Of a stretch of DNA of 64,000 nt, positions 24,701-33,454 are shown piece by piece (position 1 is the first letter of the stretch; every line of letters starts with the position of its first letter). This DNA comes from Agapetus fuscipes (taxonomy: Eukaryota > Arthropoda > Insecta > Trichoptera > Glossosomatidae). The DNA lies in the NCBI GenBank assembly GCA_951799405.1, contig OX637344.1, positions 17,608,001 to 17,672,000 of the forward strand, in the 5' to 3' direction. The translations under genes were made by a program, and so were the position numbers. The notes beneath the pieces are model-generated. The model made no database searches. It was not told the origin of the DNA and was given only the letters and a program-made list of their open reading frames with translations.

Positions 24701-25804
24701 TTTATGAACCGAATCAGGTCCAAGGTACAAGGGAAGAAGGAGTACAATAGTCTTAATAACAAATTATAATAAATTTCAAAGTTAATTTCTCTTTTCGTTG
24801 CACCAAACTGCAATCTGACAAAAATCAAAATGAAGTGTGATTTCTCCCTTTCAAATAAAAAATTTGGTCTCATAAGTATAGGTAAGTTAGCTAATGTACA
24901 TCATATTTCCCCTTCAAATTCCATCATATTATAACTCACATCCGAGAAATAGTTAACCGAGGTCTTTACCAGAAGTAAGCAATCAAATTTGATGTGCAAA
25001 TCAAATATTGATTGGAGGTTGGTGCAACAGGCCCTAAGCTGATCTTGCATATAACAGTCTTACCACATTCTGAGGAGCGGTGGCTTGCAGGTTGCTTGTA
25101 GCGGGCTGCCCCTCTATCATCTTAGCAGCTTCAAGCAAATGCTTGATCTCCATCTCCAAGAAGAGTTTGTCCTCTGTAATGAATAATAACAAAACTATGG
25201 AATTTTTGCAATATATGTAGTTGGATAATCTTTTATTATTATTATTTTAATTTAGTGGCTCCAGCCACCCCAAGGGCGCCCATCCTTCGGTTGCTTCTTG
25301 GAAAACATGAACGTCTTCATTCCCTACTTGAAACGTTCTTCACCGGTCTCTGTCCTCAGCTTCAGAGGTAGCTGGTTCCAGCACAGCGCTCAATGTACCT
25401 ACAACCTTCGACCTCGAGCAAACAACAATAATTCAACAGTTTGTTTTTCTTCCTTGTAGAAGCCTCCTGAAGACGTTGGACATGACTCTGACGAAACATA
25501 GAAAAAATCATTCTTCTCTTTCCAAGGTCAGTATAATCCGTTTTTTTCATTCCAAAAAATGTCTAATGACCGTAATCATAATTTAAAATCTTTAATCACC
25601 TATAAGAGCAATCTCACCTGACACGATGACAATGCTTGCCTTCTTGACCTTGCCGTTGACCTTGACCTTGACGACCTTGCCGGTGTGCAGCTCCTGCAGC
25701 TTGGGGCTCTTCACCAGCTCCTCACTGTTCACCAGGGAGTAGATGTCCTGCTGCTGCTTCACTGACTTCCATTCCACCACCAGCCACAGCTTGTTCTCAG
25801 CCAT
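12656..25804 (-). CDS. BEN-domain protein, seven exons, complete
   Basis: Exons (minus strand): 25804-25618, 25173-25064, 24651-24535, 22881-22054, 17460-17348, 14832-14689 and 12785-12656. Every intron is GT-AG and all phases agree, giving 542 aa. Residues 1-62 form a compact N-terminal domain (MAENKLWLVVEWKSVKQQQD). An acidic Ser-rich stretch follows (about 110-138), then basic patches KKRAK (187) and RKRS (231), and a coiled coil near 279-318. The BEN domain is about residues 415-505: VPIGSGKTFVPSHIY, TRQLLMAIFPRRTLATHSMT, KLQLDARKVADI, VHESLVKNI. BEN domains bind DNA or chromatin proteins, often as repressors in the nucleus (family knowledge). Start: first ATG giving MAENK; another in-frame ATG is at 25822. 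Introns are loaded with transposons, and intron 5 carries an array of copies of the exon 5 end. Confidence 0.88.
12945..13248 (-). mobile_element. SINE-A copy, nearly full length
   Basis: In reverse, the tRNA-like head carries GATAGCTCAGTTGGTAGAG and GGTTCAAATCCCG. The body ends at ACTATATGTGTAAC. It lies in BEN intron 6. Confidence 0.75.
13792..14042 (+). mobile_element. SINE-C copy
   Basis: Runs from TTCCTTGACTTATAGGTTGG to a short tail at CAGATTTAGATCTAG. The internal frame is broken. Confidence 0.65.
14170..14616 (-). mobile_element. 5S rRNA/tRNA chimeric SINE with LINE-D tail
   Basis: In reverse: a 5S rRNA-like head (GATCACCGAAGTTAAGCAAC, then TACTTGGATGGGTGACC), the SINE-B tRNA-like unit, the SINE-B body, and then the LINE-D end (CATAGACCCCTAGAGTC ... 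CCGCACAGGATTTC, poly-A). It lies 73 bp past the exon 6 donor of the BEN gene. Confidence 0.75.
14689..14832 (-). CDS. BEN gene exon 6
   Basis: Acceptor TTTGCAG/GACC and donor GTCAA/GTATGT bound the core of the BEN domain, from TLATHSMTGKSSPAF to VHESLVK. Higher GC than the surroundings, as expected for an exon. Confidence 0.88.
14925..15325 (+). mobile_element. LINE-D 3' end
   Basis: A broken coding end (W-N-E-L-L-V, then NINRHFLSVP) leads to the tail CATAGACCCCTAGAGTCCC, CCGCACAGGCTTCC and poly-A. The same tail ends the chimeric SINEs at 14.2 and 50.4 kb. Confidence 0.6.
15495..15725 (-). mobile_element. SINE-C copy
   Basis: Begins TCTAATCTAATCTAAGTTGC on the plus strand and ends at CAGCATGGGTGGTCAGCC. 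Confidence 0.65.
15808..16327 (+). mobile_element. SINE-C copy split by a hAT MITE
   Basis: The 5' part ends at CATGCTGTAGAG and the 3' part resumes at CTGTAGAGAATGGTTCAC; the tail at 16310 is TTAGATTAGATTAG. Confidence 0.75.
15859..16103. mobile_element. hAT-type MITE with 8-bp target duplication
   Basis: Terminal inverted repeats CAGCGTTTTTCAACCT and CAGTGTTTTTCAACCT, each followed inside by GACCCCC. The 8-bp CTGTAGAG is duplicated on both sides. 245 bp, no ORF. Confidence 0.85.
16531..17430 (-). repeat. 88/89-bp tandem array copied from BEN exon 5 and its donor
   Basis: Nine units start at 16531, 16619, 16708, 16797, 16885, 16974, 17063, 17151 and 17240; the genuine exon lies in the tenth (17329 on). 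Unit lengths run 88-89-89 three times. On the minus strand each unit contains the coding end through CTGCTCATGGCCATATTCCC, the donor GAG/GTGAGC, and about 28 bp of intron. Confidence 0.95.
17348..17460 (-). CDS. BEN gene exon 5 (start of BEN domain)
   Basis: Acceptor GTTGTCTTGCAG/GTGCC, then VPIGSGKTFVPSHIYRQIKW and TRQLLMAIFPR to donor AGGAG/GTGAGC. The last 52 bp or so match the adjacent array, with a few differences (NQYTQAT here against NSYTHTT in the repeat). Confidence 0.9.
17515..17785 (-). mobile_element. SINE-B copy, old
   Basis: Reverse copy with tail block at CATTTATTTGGCGAGTGCTG, body, and a decayed tRNA-like head. It ends 55 bp upstream of the exon 5 acceptor. Confidence 0.6.
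17786..18735. other. AT-rich part of BEN intron 4
   Basis: No gene or clear repeat. A weak inverted pair (ACTTACTGC near 18553 against GCAGTAAGTG near 18588) may mark a small MITE. Confidence 0.35.
18738..19013 (-). mobile_element. SINE-C copy with open frame
   Basis: The minus-strand frame again reads MRLTTHAVKMVQFANITPVS to the tail. A (TTAGA)-type tail lies at 18750-18770. Confidence 0.7.
19045..20566 (+). pseudogene. 5'-truncated non-LTR retrotransposon (reverse transcriptase)
   Basis: One frame covers 19054-20331 apart from a single TAA at 19585. It shows YGFQKGRST, FIDFSKAFDTIDH, SAGVPQGSVLGP and the catalytic YADDTAL, followed by the thumb/C-terminal region (YLGVTID, IIRYGLTAWG). The motifs fit a jockey/CR1-type LINE. 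A 3' UTR and a 20-bp-plus poly-A follow at 20540-20566. The endonuclease and ORF1 are missing. Only the one stop breaks this part, so the copy is fairly young. It lies in BEN intron 4. Confidence 0.9.
20600..20860 (-). pseudogene. RTE-like LINE tail split by SINE-B
   Basis: Flanks at 20600-20687 (GCCGCCAACATTACAGATCA) and 20803-20860 (ACTTTCTTCGTCAGTCTTTC) match the ends of the fragment at 40630-40890. A SINE-B head (reverse, 20688-20802) sits between them. Confidence 0.55.
20870..21935. other. Unassigned part of BEN intron 4
   Basis: About 1 kb with no recognisable gene or repeat; strongly A-rich from 21400 to 21700. Confidence 0.35.
22054..22881 (-). CDS. BEN gene exon 4 (large)
   Basis: 276 codons between AAATTTTTCAG/AGCATC and GACATG/GTAAAG, phase 0 at both ends. 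Polar and low in structure except for the leucine/isoleucine heptads around ALSSEIDYLHKTIDNLRSQI. Confidence 0.88.
23002..23289. mobile_element. TTA-target MITE, GGGGCCGTCCATAAATTACG family
   Basis: Terminal inverted repeats GGGGCCGTCCATAAATTACG and GGGGCTGTCCATATATTACG, with TTA on both sides. PIF/Harbinger-like by target size. Confidence 0.8.
23352..23545 (+). mobile_element. SINE-C copy, 5' truncated
   Basis: Starts at TTGCCAATGTCATCCC and ends CTTAAGATTAGATTAGATTG. Confidence 0.65.
24100..24515 (+). mobile_element. Solo LTR, family 1
   Basis: Begins near TGTTGAGGATGGCATC, holds CATACGTATTTC and a GCGCAC palindrome, and ends AACCCAGCAGAAAACATAACA. A reverse relative is at 43388-43980. 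The end resembles LTR family 2. The exact borders are uncertain. Confidence 0.5.
24535..24651 (-). CDS. BEN gene exon 3
   Basis: 39 codons, phase 0 at both ends, from acceptor GTTGTTGCAG/CAAG to CAT/GTAAGA. Acidic/Ser-rich: SESGSDFSPSDSDWNPGSNN. Confidence 0.85.
24796..25034. mobile_element. GGGCCTGTTGCACCAA MITE
   Basis: Left end truncated to GTTGCACCAAAC, right end GGTTGGTGCAACAGGCCC. It stops about 30 bp from the BEN exon 2 donor. Confidence 0.7.
25064..25173 (-). CDS. BEN gene exon 2
   Basis: Between ATTACAG/AGGAC and AATGTG/GTAAGA; encodes DKLFLEMEIKHLLEAAKMIE, a helical segment. Confidence 0.85.
25245..25510 (-). pseudogene. LINE fragment and CTGAAGA hairpin motif
   Basis: 25245-25440 holds decayed LINE C-terminal sequence in reverse. 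On the plus strand 25465-25495 is CTGAAGAC, an imperfect hairpin GTTGGA...TCTGAC, and GAAAC. Confidence 0.4.
25618..25804 (-). CDS. BEN gene exon 1
   Basis: 62 codons and a split Glu before donor TCAG/GTGAGA. Encodes MAENKLWLVVEWKSVKQQQD and a basic VKVKVNGKVKK strand. Confidence 0.85.
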
Positions 25805-25877
25805 GGCAGGAGCGTGCACCAAGAGAATGGATGGTGGAAGGCTGAGGAAGGCAAAGAAGATATGCCTAGTAGGTGTG

Positions 25878-26275
25878 ATATTGTCAACAACGATACCATG
25901 TTGAAAGCACCGGTTCTCATCAGATCACCGAAGTTAAGCAACATTGGGCGCGGATGCTACTTGGATGGGGGACCGCTGGGTACACTGCATGTTGTTGGCA
26001 TTTCTTGGACCGGTCCGTAGTCCAGTGGCAACACTTCGGACTCGTAAATGTAAGGTCGAGGATTCGAATCCCAGCGGAGCCTCACAAAATTATACCATTT
26101 ATATTTCCAAATGTGCTCTTCGCTGGTTTGAAAAATTCATAAACATAAGACCGGTCACTGAAAGGTCCATCCAACCTTAAACAACTGGGTCTTGCTTGAG
26201 AATTGGCGCTTTCTACAGCGACAACCAAGGTCGCAGAGGGCTCTTGAGGTGTGATACTCAAACTTGTTTCACAGA
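25878..26275 (+). mobile_element. 5S rRNA/tRNA chimeric SINE upstream of the BEN gene
   Basis: 5S-like head (GATCACCGAAGTTAAGCAAC, then ACTTGGATGGG), then the tRNA-like unit (CCGTAGTCCAGTGGCAAC, GATTCGAATCCC) and the body to the GAGGTGTGATAC block. It starts about 74 bp from the BEN start codon, pointing away from it. Confidence 0.8.
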
Positions 26276-26549
26276 TCAAATTCTTTCATAATTCTATGAT
26301 ATAAAATTTCCCTATAGTAATAATTAAAAAAAATGAATGTCAGATTAAAATGAAATGTAACTTTAGTCCTTAACTTCTAAAAAGAATATGAGGTCTTCAA
26401 CCAGCAACCCAGCAGTATAAAACCTTATTGTCTGTGTCAAATGCGTGACATTAATTCAAATAGATTTAAGAAAAACTTATTTTTTTCAAAAATAAATTAC
26501 ATCACGCGTAATATTTTTAAAACTGCAAACAACGCACGAGTTTAAAATA

Positions 26550-26695
26550 GTTATTTATGCCACTGCCTAGTAATGATAGTCTTTGTAACACGAGTGCTAG
26601 TTTGTGCCATGAGGCGCAGCCGAATGGCACAATAGAAAGCACGAGTGTTACAAAGGCTAATTACGTGCAGTGGCATACAATACTTTTTCTACGAC
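26550..26695. repeat. Foldback repeat
   Basis: Arms CTTTGTAACACGAGTGCT and AGCACGAGTGTTACAAAGG, with outer TATGCCACTGC and GCAGTGGCATA, around a GCCGAATGGCAC loop. Confidence 0.6.
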
Positions 26696-26821
26696 CATGA
26701 AATAAATAACAAAATAGTAAATAATAGTCATTATAATGTACTCGTCCATTTGAAGTAGGTAATTAATACCCCACCTTTGTCAAACCGTGTAATTTATCAT
26801 TCCCCTCGATTATCTATTCTA

Positions 26822-27022
26822 ATCTGCAAAGATATATTACATTTGGGATTCATTTTAAATTTATGCCCACAAGCAGACACATATAAGGTTGCGTTTGTAC
26901 ATGCCGCATATAAGGGTTAATATTCAATCCTAAAACTCAAATAAACATAAGCCCTGCAACCACTGAAGCAGGGGTGTCATTGGCAAAGTGAACCAAGTTT
27001 TTACAGCATAGATAATCAACTT
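26822..27022 (-). mobile_element. SINE-C copy, decayed
   Basis: Reverse copy from CTAATCTGCAAAGATATATT to TTTTACAGCATAGATAATC. Confidence 0.55.
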
Positions 27023-27234
27023 TTTTTTAAATTTATGCTTGTTGTATAATTGATCAAGTTCACAAACAAAGGTGTTTGAAAACTCCAATCACAATATTTA
27101 GCCATTTATGGCAATATGTATTACCACCTGTCACGTCCGCTCGCTGTGAAAATCTGCGTGACACTGACAAGCCTCAGAATCGGGTTTGTTCTCCGATATG
27201 GTCTAAGACCATACTTGAAGGTTCCACGCGATAT

Positions 27235-27315
27235 AATGGGTGTGATACACTCAAAAAAAGCGCTCACCAAATAAATCATCCTAATTTTATTATTATTATT
27301 ATTGTTATGATTTGA
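27235..27315 (+). mobile_element. SINE-B 3' tail
   Basis: GTGTGATACACTC, GCGCTCACCAAATAAATCAT and an ATT microsatellite. The 100 bp before it are not recognised. Confidence 0.55.
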
Positions 27316-27397
27316 TTGGCTACATTTGAGAAATGCAAAAAACATATGCCTAGTTTCTGTGGCCTAGTAGGTATTATGATTTGATCGAATACAATTC

Positions 27398-27593
27398 AAG
27401 TAGGTGAGGGGCCTGTTGCACCAAGCTCCAATCAGACAAAATCAAAATCAAGGGCTGTTTCTCCCTTTCAAGTCAAAAGTTTGGTTAAGTCAGCTGATGT
27501 TCATCATATTCCTTGTTCAAATTCCATCATATTATTACACACTTCCGAGAAATACCTATTTTGGAAGTTGGTGCAACAGTCCCGAAAATGAAT
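27398..27593. mobile_element. GGGCCTGTTGCACCAA MITE
   Basis: Ends GGGGCCTGTTGCACCAAGC and GTTGGTGCAACAGTCCC; internally deleted relative to the copy at 37.0 kb. Confidence 0.7.
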
Positions 27594-27599
27594 GGTGGA

Positions 27600-28110
27600 T
27601 TACCGAAATAAAGGAATGTAAAAATATGGAGAAAGAATGGCTTGATTAGATGAAGAATAAGATGTAAACCACAGAGGAAATTGAAAATGAATGTCATGGA
27701 AAACAAGATCGCTCTTAGAAGTGCAAAAAATTGGGATTAACAGAGAAGATTCTAGAAGGAATGTAAAAAATATAGTAGAGAAAAGAATGGATAGATCAGA
27801 TATGAGAATTGGATTGTAAAAAGGATGACAGAGAAAAGTGTGGCTGGAAATACAGATGACATTCCAGAAGGATGAAAAAGAAAATGTTTAACGGGGATGG
27901 TAGAGGAGATGTAAAAAGGGTGATGGAGAAAAGTACCTATGGCTTGATCCTATTAAGTGAAAGTTGGGATGCACAGACGAAACATATGAATATGAATGAA
28001 TCGAAAGAGGTTGGCTGAAAATAGTAAAGGCAGAAACGCCAAAACATATTATGTTGAAAGAATGGATGATATTAATTACAAAGAGTAAATATAGAAAAAA
28101 TGTACAAATG
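27600..28110. other. Purine-rich stretch without a gene
   Basis: A- and G-rich on the plus strand, with recurring GGAGAAAAG/ATGGATAGA wording that looks like a very old degenerate tandem or LINE region. Confidence 0.3.
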
Positions 28111-28114
28111 ATCT

Positions 28115-28335
28115 TTAATCTAAGTTGCTAAGGTATATCAACATTTTAAACTCGTATTAAATGCACGCTCACAAGCAGGGCCGTGTAAGTTTGCGCTTGT
28201 ACATGCTGCATGTGTACGAACAAAATAAACCAAATCTCAAATTAACATAAATCTTGCAACTCTTGCCGCCTTTTTCTTAAACAGGGGTGACATTGAAAAA
28301 AGTGAACCAAGTTTTTACAGTATGGGAAGTCAGTG
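28115..28335 (-). mobile_element. SINE-C copy, decayed
   Basis: Reverse copy; CTAAGTTGCTAAGGTATA to TTTTACAGTATGGGAAGTC. Confidence 0.55.
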
Positions 28336-28369
28336 TCATGAAAACTTATTAATTGAGGAAACTAACATA

Positions 28370-28760
28370 TTATGATATTATGTGAAAGAAGAATAATATA
28401 ATGCAAAAGTAGGAAACATGGGTGGATCTGAATGAATAGATAGAAGTATTACCAGTATAGACAGGAGAGAGGGTAACACTATCCACCCCTAGTGGAAAGG
28501 TGATAGATTTACAGTCACACTTCACTTTATATTTAGAGGAATCCTTAAAGAATCCAGCCTGACTGGCGTTCAGCTCGCAACTGAAGCTTGCTGGCAAAAA
28601 AATATATAACTGTGAATGCGCGTCTAGAAAGCTTTCTAGGAAAAAGTAAAAACCCCCGGCGCATGAAGTTCGGTAATTTGGCGGTAATGTGTGAATAGAG
28701 GAATTACTGTACTTTGCTGGGCTGCCCAAGGGTGCAGCAAAAAACTACCTGGATACTATG
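28370..28760. other. Unassigned stretch with an RTE-like tail scrap
   Basis: Contains CCACCCCTAGTGGAAAGGTG, matching the LINE end at 29860-29900. The remainder, including an open 119-codon minus frame, has no coding look I trust. Confidence 0.3.
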
Positions 28761-28904
28761 GGGGCAGTGATGCGGAACTATTAAAACAAATGTTTGTTAA
28801 AATAATGTGAAATATGAATTTGTGTTTATTTTTTTATCATAAGATGTCCAAACATATTTTTATTTGTTGATTTTTAAAATTTAATGTTGTGTATGTTTCG
28901 TTTC

Positions 28905-29500
28905 GCTGGGTTGCAAAATTCATAAACCTTTACCAATGACCGGTCACCAAAGGTCCATCCAGCCTTACAGCAAACTGGGTTTGCTTGGAGAGCGTGTATT
29001 TGCAGTTGCTGGCCCTCTGGCCTGGAACCACCTGCCACATCATGTGAGAGAGCTAGAGGACCATGGAAAGTTCCGGAATGCACTGAAGACAAGCGAATTT
29101 CTGGCATCGTTTGCACCAGCGCCCTTGGAGTGACTACATCACGAAACGGCGCTATAAAGAAATCATCAACTCATCATCATCATCATCATGGGTCTTGCTT
29201 GAGAATTGGCGCTTTGTAGCGACGACGACCAAGCTTGTAAAAAGGTCAATAGCTCAGTTGGTAGAATGCTTGCATTCCATGCCGAGAGCAAGGGCTCGAT
29301 CTCAAGGTTTACTTAGCCTTCACAAGAAATTAGAACCAGCCCCCCTGGGAGCTGGGAAACCCTCACTTCAACTGAAAGTGGTTGGTGTGAGGCCGGCCTC
29401 CTTACTCGTAAAAATAAATAGGTCCCGAATCGCCACATGCGACCTCTTCGGGGATAACGCAGGCAAGAAGTTACACTATATGTGCAGCTTAGTTGCGTTT
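28905..29500 (+). mobile_element. Composite SINE-B/SINE-A split by a short LINE unit
   Basis: SINE-B body to 28995, an inserted CR1-like piece (28996-29190) ending in CATCATCATCAT, then the SINE-B body resumes and leads into the SINE-A head (GGTCAATAGCTCAGTTGG) and end (TATATGTGCAGC). GGGT(C)TTGCTTG flanks the insert on both sides. Confidence 0.75.
28996..29190 (+). mobile_element. Short CR1-like unit with (CAT)n tail
   Basis: Encodes AVAGPLAWNHLPHHVRELED and ends after the stop with GCGCTATAAAGAAATCATC. Its 5' end (AGAGCGTG) is the same as that of the copy at 62698. Confidence 0.7.
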
Positions 29501-29502
29501 TG

Positions 29503-29750
29503 TTCCTTGAATTATAGGTTGGTATGCGGCTGACCACCCATGCCGTAGAAAATGGTTCACTTTGCCAATGTCACCCCTGTTCCAGGGAAAGTCGGTAAAA
29601 TTTCGTTTATGTTCGTTTGAGGTTTGGGTTCTAATTTGTAAGTACACATTCAGCATTTGTAAGCTCGACTGACATGTGTTTGTCTGTGGGCATGCATTTG
29701 ATATGAGCTTTGAATGTTAATATATCCTTGCAACTTAGATTATAGATGAT
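29503..29750 (+). mobile_element. SINE-C copy
   Basis: TTCCTTGAATTATAGGTTGG to GCAACTTAGATTATAGATGA. Confidence 0.65.
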
Positions 29751-29754
29751 AGGG

Positions 29755-29980
29755 CGAGCGTAAAAGAATAAAATGCATGAAAAAGGTGATGGATATGAAT
29801 GAATTCAAAGAGGTTTGTAAGGACAGGAAGAAATGGAGGCAGCTCTACAGAGGCTTTAGCCACCCCTAGCGGAATGGCGACAGAGTTACAGTTTCAGTTA
29901 CAAAAATTTGAAAAAGTTGAGAAACTCTAACCCAAGCCGCCAGCATTGCAGATCAACTGCCATTTCTAGCTTACATTATA
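29755..29980 (+). pseudogene. RTE-like LINE C-terminal end
   Basis: Frame reads KCMKKVMDMNEFKEVCKDRK and ends at GCCACCCCTAGCGGAATGGC. Confidence 0.55.
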
Positions 29981-30500
29981 GATAGATGGACGTGCCATCA
30001 GTTGCGCACAGCTGCCTAATACTGCATACGGTTCCTGACTGCAACTGAAATCGGTACATGTGCACCGAGACATCAATAGAATAGAAAAAGGTCTATAGCT
30101 CTGTGGGCTGGGTGCCTCGCAGACTTCTATTTGAACAGATAGGGTGGTTACCTTCCTACCTACGTAAGACGCGGCAAATTCCTGTTATTATTAGCAAAAA
30201 CGCACACACATTCCATGTGAATAAAAATATCCTGTCGAATATTCACATTTCGCGCCCATTTTGCTGTTAGAATCGAGTTTGTTCCTTTTTTGAAATAAAA
30301 TGTATCAGATGCTGATTCGAATTTGGAATGTGTTTATTTTTAAATCAGAATGCCTGTTCACAAGTTGGTGTTCGAAATTTAAAGTTTTTTTTTACCTACC
30401 TAATAATTTGTATGCCCCTTTATGATGCAATATTTATTTTCGTTAATGTAAATGGAAACAAGGATATTTAATTTTCTGTGGTTCCATACAGGTTTTTATC
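29981..30500. other. Unassigned intergenic stretch
   Basis: No gene seen; AT-rich with no clear repeat. Confidence 0.35.
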
Positions 30501-30502
30501 CA

Positions 30503-30742
30503 CAATCTAAGTTGCAGATATATAAACATTTAAAGCTCATATCAAATGCATGCCCACAAACCAACACGTGTAGTTCGCGCTTACAAATGCTGAATGTGTA
30601 CTTACAAATAAAATCCTAACCTCAAATGAACATAAGCCCTACATTTTTCCGGCCTTCCCTGACACAGGGGTGACATTGGCAAAGTGAACCTTTTTTTACA
30701 GTATGAGTGGTCAGCCTTACCAACCTAAAAGTCAAGGAATGT
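30503..30742 (-). mobile_element. SINE-C copy
   Basis: Reverse copy; another follows 15 bp later in the same direction. Confidence 0.65.
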
Positions 30743-30754
30743 CTAAATCTCTAA

Positions 30755-31012
30755 ATCAAAATCTAAGCTGCAAAGATATGTATCATTTGAGATTTATATT
30801 AAATGCATTCCCACAAGCAGACACGCATAATTTCGCACTCACATATGCCGCATGTGGACCTACAATATAAAAAACCCAATCTCAAATGAACATAAGCCCT
30901 GCAACTCTTGCCGACCTTCCCTGAAACAGGGGTGACATTGGTAAAGTGAACCATTTTTTACAGTATGGGTGGTCAACCTCATACCAACCTATCAGTCAAG
31001 GAATGTCATTTT
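30755..31012 (-). mobile_element. SINE-C copy
   Basis: Reverse copy ending ACCAACCTATCAGTCAAGGA. Confidence 0.65.
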
Positions 31013-31439
31013 CGAAAAAACGTATTATTACTATTTTTGGTTTTGTATGATTTTTAGTGTCTATTGATTGATTTTATTTATTAAAAAAAAGGCTAAAATA
31101 AAAAATAAAATTTTATTTACTTGGGTATCTACTCGTTTGCTTCACATTGCTGGCACATTTTTTCATAGAAATCGTTTTGTCATTAAAATAACATTAATAA
31201 TCCTATAATGCACTGAGAATTTTTTTCTTTCCACTTTCTAAAATCATTAATGTAGGTACATACCTGCCTACCTCTCAAATTTTAAGAATGCAATTAAATA
31301 TCCAAAATACAATTCAGGGTCGTTTTTTGGTGAGTTCTATTTTTTGGTGAATCACACTTCTAGAGCCATCTTTATGGTTGTTTGTCTTTATATTTTTGCA
31401 AGTGAGGCTTTTTTGCAAGACTGAAACCTTTGAGAGATC

Positions 31440-31930
31440 TTTGATCTATAATCTAAGTTACAAAGATATATTCACATTCAAAACTCATATCCAATGCATG
31501 CCCACAAACAGACACGTATAAAATAAAGTTTCCTCCTCCACCTCCCAACGCATCCACCCCGTCAATCACAACGAAGATATATGATGACAGAGATGAGAAG
31601 AGCATCAGCAGCCAGCCAGTTGCCAAGAGTAAACGGAGGATAAAGGTCCCCCGTCGCTACGAGCCTTGATAATGTTCCCCGCTCGAGGGAATGAAACGTC
31701 GGCAGATATAATAACTGCAAGTAGAACATGGTCTAACCCGAAAACAACTATACCAAAGACACGTATAAATTCGCGTTTACAAATGCCGCATGTGAACCTA
31801 CAATATAAAACCCAATCTCAAATGAGCATAAGCCCTGCAACTCTTGCCGACCTTCCCTAAAACAGGGGTGACATTGGCAAAGTGAACTGTTTTCTACAGC
31901 ATGGGTGGTTAACCACATACCAACATACCC
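31440..31930 (-). mobile_element. SINE-C copy split by a retroposon
   Basis: Parts at 31440-31526 and 31743-31930. AGACACGTATAAA is present at both break points, a 13-bp target duplication. Confidence 0.7.
31527..31742 (+). mobile_element. Retroposon with coding end and hairpin motif
   Basis: Ends of an ORF (DDRDEKSISSQPVAKSKRRI, then VPRRYEP stop) lead into GTTCCCC...GGGAATGAAACGTCGG. Same family as 8500-8700. The target duplication supports retroposition. Confidence 0.55.
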
Positions 31931-32129
31931 GCAATACCAACATAAATTACAAAGCAAATAAAAATGTTATGAAAAAAAATCTCTACCCTTTAATTTCAAA
32001 ATGTGAGATGAAAAATGCAAATATTTATTGTGTGGGAACAGCAAACAGCCTTTCATTATGTCAGAACATTAAAGCGATGTTACGTTTGGAGAATATAGAC
32101 AATTCATGAATATTATGTACAGTAAATAC

Positions 32130-32600
32130 ATCTTCTTCTTCTTCCTTAGCCATCTCTCCACTGCTGGATATAGGCCTCTTCCATGTTTCTCCACTCCTTT
32201 CTATCCTGTGCCCTCTGAATCCATTTCCGCCCCGCGACTGGAACAATGTCATCTGACCATCTTTTTTGTGGTCTGCCGACGCTTCTTTTATCTTCCCATG
32301 GTCGCCACTTGAGGATTTTCGTTGCCCATCGGTTGTCATCTCGTCTTGCCATATGGCCTGCCCATTGCCATTTTAGTTTTGCAATACGATCCATGATGTC
32401 TGTGACTTTTGTTAGGTGTCTGATGTCTTCGTTTCTTTTTCTATCTTTAAGACTTATTCCCAACATCCGTCTTTCCATGGATCGTTGTGAGCACTTTAAT
32501 TTATGGACGCTCACTGCGGTTAGCGAGATGGTTTCTAGGCCATATGTTGTCACAGGGAGGATGCAAGTCTCGTAGATCTTTCTCTTTAGGTTCATTGGGA
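32130..32600 (-). pseudogene. RTE-like LINE ORF2 C terminus
   Basis: A 149-codon open frame reads RKIYETCILPVTTYGLETIS, LKWQWAGHMARRDDNRW and SVGRPQKRWSDDI, ending WRNMEEAYIQQWRDG. This is the classic end of RTE-type endonuclease/RT proteins. No RT core upstream. Confidence 0.85.
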
Positions 32601-32754
32601 TGTCTTTATTTTCGAGTATGTAAATGCATAGTTATTCTGAATTAGTAGTTTAAAAAATAAGGAATGTAGTCTCTTCAAATGTACCTGCAAAAGCTCTTTT
32701 GTTGGAAGAACAATTTCTGACTTTGAATGATGGGGTCCATAACAATCTGTTCAT

Positions 32755-32990
32755 CTAAACTAATCCAATCTAATCTAAGCTGCAAGGATATATATCATTT
32801 AAGATTTATATTAAATGCATAATAACACATGCCGTATGTGGACCTACATTATAAAAACCCAATCTCAAATGAACATAAGCCCTGCAACTCTTGCCGTCCT
32901 TCCCTGAAACAGGGGTGACATTGGCAAAGTGAACCATTTTTTACAGTATGGGTGGTCAACCGCATACCAACCTATAAGTCAAGGAACTAT
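32755..32990 (-). mobile_element. SINE-C copy with internal deletion
   Basis: Reverse copy; the segment around the ACACGTATAA block is missing. Confidence 0.65.
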
Positions 32991-33194
32991 ACTGTTCATG
33001 AGCATCAGTATTCTGAGTACGAGTTTTTTCTCTTTACTCGAAGTATTGAGTATTCGAGAAAAATGTATGTGAACTTGTAAAGCACCTCTGGCATAACAAG
33101 TTTCGAAACCTTTTTGTAATCTATTGTTACAAACTTTTTTTTTTTTTTACGAAATGTTACGAAGTTTATGCCTTCCTTAATTTGAATCATTAAT

Positions 33195-33435
33195 GTAATA
33201 TTTGTTACGAACTAAGGATCTGAAGTACCCACGCGCGTCTGAAAATGTACGCTAGTGTGTAGAACAATCTGGCTCTAGTGTGATGGTAGAAGTAAGGTAA
33301 ATAGAACGGCGGTCTGATATAAGCGAGAGATCGAATGATCTGGAATATGCAAGAATGATCCCTTTTGAACCTATATATACGGACTACAAAGGGTATAAGG
33401 GGATCAGTTGCATCCAGCTTTCGGACGTGCATACC
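33195..33435 (+). mobile_element. Solo LTR, family 2, truncated
   Basis: Starts TGTTACGAACTAAGGATCTG as at 51673 and contains TATATATACGGACTACAAAG, a likely TATA region. The 3' end is missing. Confidence 0.55.
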
Positions 33436-33454
33436 ATTTATTAAAAAAAAAAAA

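Noticed and set aside
25878..26000. 5S rRNA gene
   Set aside because: It is joined to a tRNA-like unit and SINE body, diverges from a functional 5S sequence, and the same fusion occurs three times. Not a 5S locus.
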